This document shows positions 61,712 to 64,000 of a DNA stretch of 64,000 nucleotides, piece by piece. The notes under the pieces were generated by a model. That model had not been told where the DNA came from. It saw only the letters and a program-made list of their open reading frames with translations, and did not search any database. Origin of the DNA: Paenibacillus sinopodophylli (GTDB lineage: Bacteria; Bacillota; Bacilli; Paenibacillales; Paenibacillaceae); assembly GCF_005930355.1 (NCBI RefSeq), contig NZ_VDBO01000005.1:62001-126000 (forward strand), written 5' to 3'. Positions within the stretch are counted from its first letter, which is position 1. Each line of letters opens with the position of its first letter. The translations under genes were made by a program, and so were the position numbers.

Positions 61712-61985
61712 ATGATAACCTTCTGACTTAAATTGAAGACCCCACCGAGGTCGCAATGTCATTAAGATAAAGCACAGTGCCAAATATCAAGAAAAAGAGC
61801 AGGTTATCGAAAAGATAGGAGGCTATATAAGGAGAGGGCATCCCTCACCAAATAAAAATGCATTTTAATAGAAATAGAGCTGGGCAGTTCTCTTTGGGAG
61901 AATGCCCAGCTTTATTTTTTTTATTGGTTTCTTAAAAAAATCAGAAAAATATTGATGAGCTGGAAGAGCTGATTAAGTTGCTTTA
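61682..61985 (+). repeat. Partial duplication of the ABC-F 3' end
   Basis: The 29 bases ending the ABC-F gene (61682-61710, GAGCTGGAAGAGCTGATTAA and on to GCTTTA) recur exactly at 61957-61985. Similarity continues for about 12 more bases (ATGATAACCT versus TATTATAACCT). Between the copies lie about 245 bases that include a strong terminator. Confidence 0.8.
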
Positions 61986-62603
61986 TATTATAACCTCTTA
62001 TAAGAACTTGTTTGGGACTGTAGGCTAACAAATCTTTCTTGTCAGCTTTCGGTTAAATTAGATATGAAGTAGTCTGGCAAGGAGACAAATTGAGTATAGT
62101 ACCGGGAGATAAGGTATTTAATGCTGTATGCAAAAATTTTAGATTGAGATACAAGAAAAAAAAGCGACCCTGATTATTAACAAATTCAATAAATCAAGAA
62201 ATGTGGCCATCGTATTTGGAAAATCTGATTAATGATTCTTCGCGGCAGAAGCAACGCCCCAAGATCGCCGTCATCAACGGCACAATGAGAACAAAAGGTC
62301 TCGTTGTTCTGTACACGCCCCAAAGTTTCAACGCTGAAACCTTTTTCAGAGCATAACCGACAGCTGGAGTGATTGGATCTCGTATGCGAGAATCCGGTGG
62401 CTACAGGTGAAGACGAGAAGGGGCAAGCAGTAATATAGTATGCGGATATTGAATACATCGCCAGATAGGCTGAGTGCCTTGGGCGATGCTGCTCGAAGCA
62501 TTCCGGCTTATTTGTGTTGCAAGCGACTACGATACGTTTGGAAGGATTTGTGAGAACCGCTCCGAATTATTAAGGATAACAAGATAATCGGAGGGGTTAA
62601 AGC
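61712..62603. other. 892-bp intergenic region
   Basis: It holds the duplicated ABC-F tail and a terminator. A start-less frame of about 45 codons (61733-61869) encodes KHSAKYQEKEQVIEKIGGYI and stops; I do not recognise it. Short frames exist at 62186-62458 (minus; two CxxC pairs) and 62201-62356 (plus; 51 codons), but neither has a ribosome binding site. The last 20 bases are the leader of the DUF4157 gene. Confidence 0.4.
61878..61921 (+). terminator. Strong terminator after the ABC-F gene
   Basis: AGCTGGGCA pairs with TGCCCAGCT, extended inward by TTCTC/GAGAA, and is followed by TTATTTTTTTT. It lies 166 bases beyond the ABC-F stop. Confidence 0.85.
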
Positions 62604-64000
62604 TTGAAGGATAAAATGGCTAAGGTCAGCGAACCAACTGCGGCCGTACAAAGAAAAACGGAGGCTGCTGCCCCGGTCACGGGAGAGCGAGGTTTCGGCG
62701 GGGTGTACGGCGGGTATTCGCCGGAGTCGATCTTGCAGCTTCAGCAAAAAGCAGGCAACAGTGCGGTTATGCAACTGCTGGCAAGCCGTTCAGCAGGTTC
62801 AGCGCTTGGCAGCTTAGAGAGTTCAAGGCCTCCTGCGCAGCTGGCTAAGGAGGCAGAGCCTAATCGGACAGGCATGCCGGATAGTCTGAAGAGTGGTCTT
62901 GAGTCGGTGTCTGGCATGGATTTGTCGGATGTATCCGTCCATTACAACTCCTCACGACCGGCGGAGCTTCAGGCTCACGCCTACGCACAAGGAAATGACA
63001 TCCATATTGCGCCAGGACAAGAGCAGCATCTCCCGCATGAAGGCTGGCATGTCGTGCAGCAGCGGCAGGGGCGGGTCAGACCGACCACACAGCTCAAGGG
63101 TGAGGCCATCAATGATAACAGTGCATTGGAGCAGGAAGCGGATCAAATGGGAGCACGAGCGAGCATGCTGGGAACAGCTTCGCACACGCTGTCGGCATCA
63201 GCAAGCCGTGCAGCATCCTCTACGGCTATTCCTCAGAGGAAGTCCTTTGGTTTTCTTCCGTCTACCTCCGCGAATGCACCGATTCAGCGTGCGCTAGTCC
63301 GAGATCAAGAGGTCATCGACGAACGCGACGATACGTTTAGATGGGGCAAGTTCAAAGGCAAGAGGGATGACGTCGACCCTAACCATGTAGGCATCGAGCA
63401 AGGAAGAGGCACAAAGCTGACCACCGGTGACAATGTAAAAACCAAAGTGCAGTGGAGCGCAATTGACGGCTTGGCTGGTGAAGGAAAGCGAGTAGAGGCG
63501 CTCGTTGGCCCCGATCATAATCTGGGAACATCGCCGAGTCATCCCAATGCAGTGGCGAGGGTCAATGGATTCAAGGCGCTATCGGGCCAATCCTATATCT
63601 CTGGCCATCTGCTTAATGAAAAGCTGGGCGGACCGGGCAACGACCCACGGAATTTGACCGCGATTTCAGGCTCGGCGAATTCGCTGCAAAGTTCGAATAT
63701 TGAGCAGCATGTTCGTGATCCGGTGAACGAAGATGGCGATTGGTACAAGTACATCGTAGATGTAGAGTACGCGGACGATTCAACGTTAATGGAAAACAAC
63801 AATCCGAAGCTGAAGGCCTATAATAAGCTTCCCAAGAAGCCTACCGGTGTTGTCATTACCGATTCAGGAGACAAGAAGCAGATTAAAGTGCGTTACGCTT
63901 CCAAGCTGACAGCCAACTGGTATCAGGTCAACTCTAAAGGTGGCAGATACGGTGCGGAATTCAAGAAAAACATGAGCATAAAATCCCCGTTTCACGGCGG
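62604..64000 (+). CDS. DUF4157 (eCIS-core) protein with nuclease-like C-terminal half, 3' cut by window
   Basis: The frame is open from the TTG at 62604 (GGAGGGG 7 bases upstream; an ATG at 62616 is an alternative) to the window end, giving 465 codons. Residues about 90-195 match DUF4157: GMPDSLKSGLESVSGMDLSD, SVHYNSSRPAELQAHAYAQG, H145-E-G-W-H149-VVQQ, and an INDNSALEQEADQMG segment. The second half (about 230 onward) has GPDHNLGTSPSHPNAVARVN and GHLLNEKLGGPGNDPRNLTA, patterns of polymorphic-toxin nuclease-like domains. DUF4157 proteins are often cargo or accessory proteins of extracellular contractile injection systems or peptidase-processed toxins. No structural injection-system gene is inside the window. 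Confidence 0.88.
   Translation, partial: MKDKMAKVSEPTAAVQRKTEAAAPVTGERGFGGVYGGYSPESILQLQQKAGNSAVMQLLASRSAGSALGSLESSRPPAQLAKEAEPNRTGMPDSLKSGLESVSGMDLSDVSVHYNSSRPAELQAHAYAQGNDIHIAPGQEQHLPHEGWHVVQQRQGRVRPTTQLKGEAINDNSALEQEADQMGARASMLGTASHTLSASASRAASSTAIPQRKSFGFLPSTSANAPIQRALVRDQEVIDERDDTFRWGKFKGKRDDVDPNHVGIEQGRGTKLTTGDNVKTKVQWSAIDGLAGEGKRVEALVGPDHNLGTSPSHPNAVARVNGFKALSGQSYISGHLLNEKLGGPGNDPRNLTAISGSANSLQSSNIEQHVRDPVNEDGDWYKYIVDVEYADDSTLMENNNPKLKAYNKLPKKPTGVVITDSGDKKQIKVRYASKLTANWYQVNSKGGRYGAEFKKNMSIKSPFHG

Noticed and set aside
62186-62458. Minus-strand 90-codon frame with two CxxC pairs (zinc-ribbon-like)
   Set aside because: No ribosome binding site, no recognisable family, and overlapping short plus-strand frames. 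Probably chance or a remnant.

Overview
The window looks like chromosomal DNA of a spore-forming Gram-positive bacterium of the Paenibacillus/Cohnella type. The reasons are several secreted proteins carrying three S-layer homology (SLH) domains, a YheC/YheD-type ATP-grasp gene, strong AGGAGG-like ribosome binding sites with frequent TTG and GTG starts, and many one-component regulators typical of Paenibacillaceae. I see no rRNA, tRNA or CRISPR array. Most of the window has moderate G+C. Two stretches are visibly A+T-rich and look acquired: a 600-residue HEPN-motif gene (39.1-40.9 kb) and an ABC-F gene (60.0-61.7 kb).

0-17 kb: the tail of a siderophore permease gene; two SLH or secreted cell-surface modules (one GLUG/cadherin-like/SLH protein, and one minus-strand run of response regulator, histidine kinase, secreted protein and SLH protein); a WYL regulator with DinB and EVE genes; and an iron module of AraC regulator, tandem-domain siderophore-type esterase and FecB-type lipoprotein. 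The iron module has a Fur box and two copies of a 22-bp-spaced direct repeat, one in front of the esterase and one in front of the lipoprotein, which are probable AraC operators.

17-30 kb: metabolic and accessory genes. These are an ATP-grasp protein, a VOC protein, an Lrp regulator with an MFS exporter, a GH43 glycosidase, a PadR-BtrH pair, an ABC exporter pair, a DUF975 membrane protein, and a YhdH-type oxidoreductase divergent from a LysR regulator.

30-38.5 kb: one 2713-residue surface protein. It joins a PHP (CehA/McbA-like) phosphoesterase domain and a calcineurin-like metallophosphoesterase domain with LamG, Ig-like, CarboxypepD-reg and InlB repeats and three SLH domains.

39-50 kb: the HEPN singleton; a sugar isomerase-like TIM barrel gene beside the decayed C-terminus of a GMC oxidoreductase; a MerR-hydrolase operon with a textbook 19-bp-spacer MerR promoter; DoxX/HxlR; GNAT; a BlaI-M56 pair with two dyad operators; and a HAD phosphatase.

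50-57 kb: a seven-gene plus-strand operon encoding an NMT1/THI5-like lipoprotein, a second THI5-like protein without a signal peptide, an APH-type kinase, an ABC permease and ATPase, a MerR regulator with a GyrI-like C-terminus, and a double rhodanese. It starts at a second classic MerR promoter. I consider it the best candidate for an uncharacterised uptake, sensing and phosphorylation system.

57-64 kb: a membrane-tailed class C serine hydrolase, an ISL3 transposase remnant lacking its DDE core, an ABC-F protein whose 3' end is partly duplicated downstream, and the first 465 codons of a DUF4157 (eCIS-core) protein running off the window. That last gene has a nuclease-like C-terminal half.
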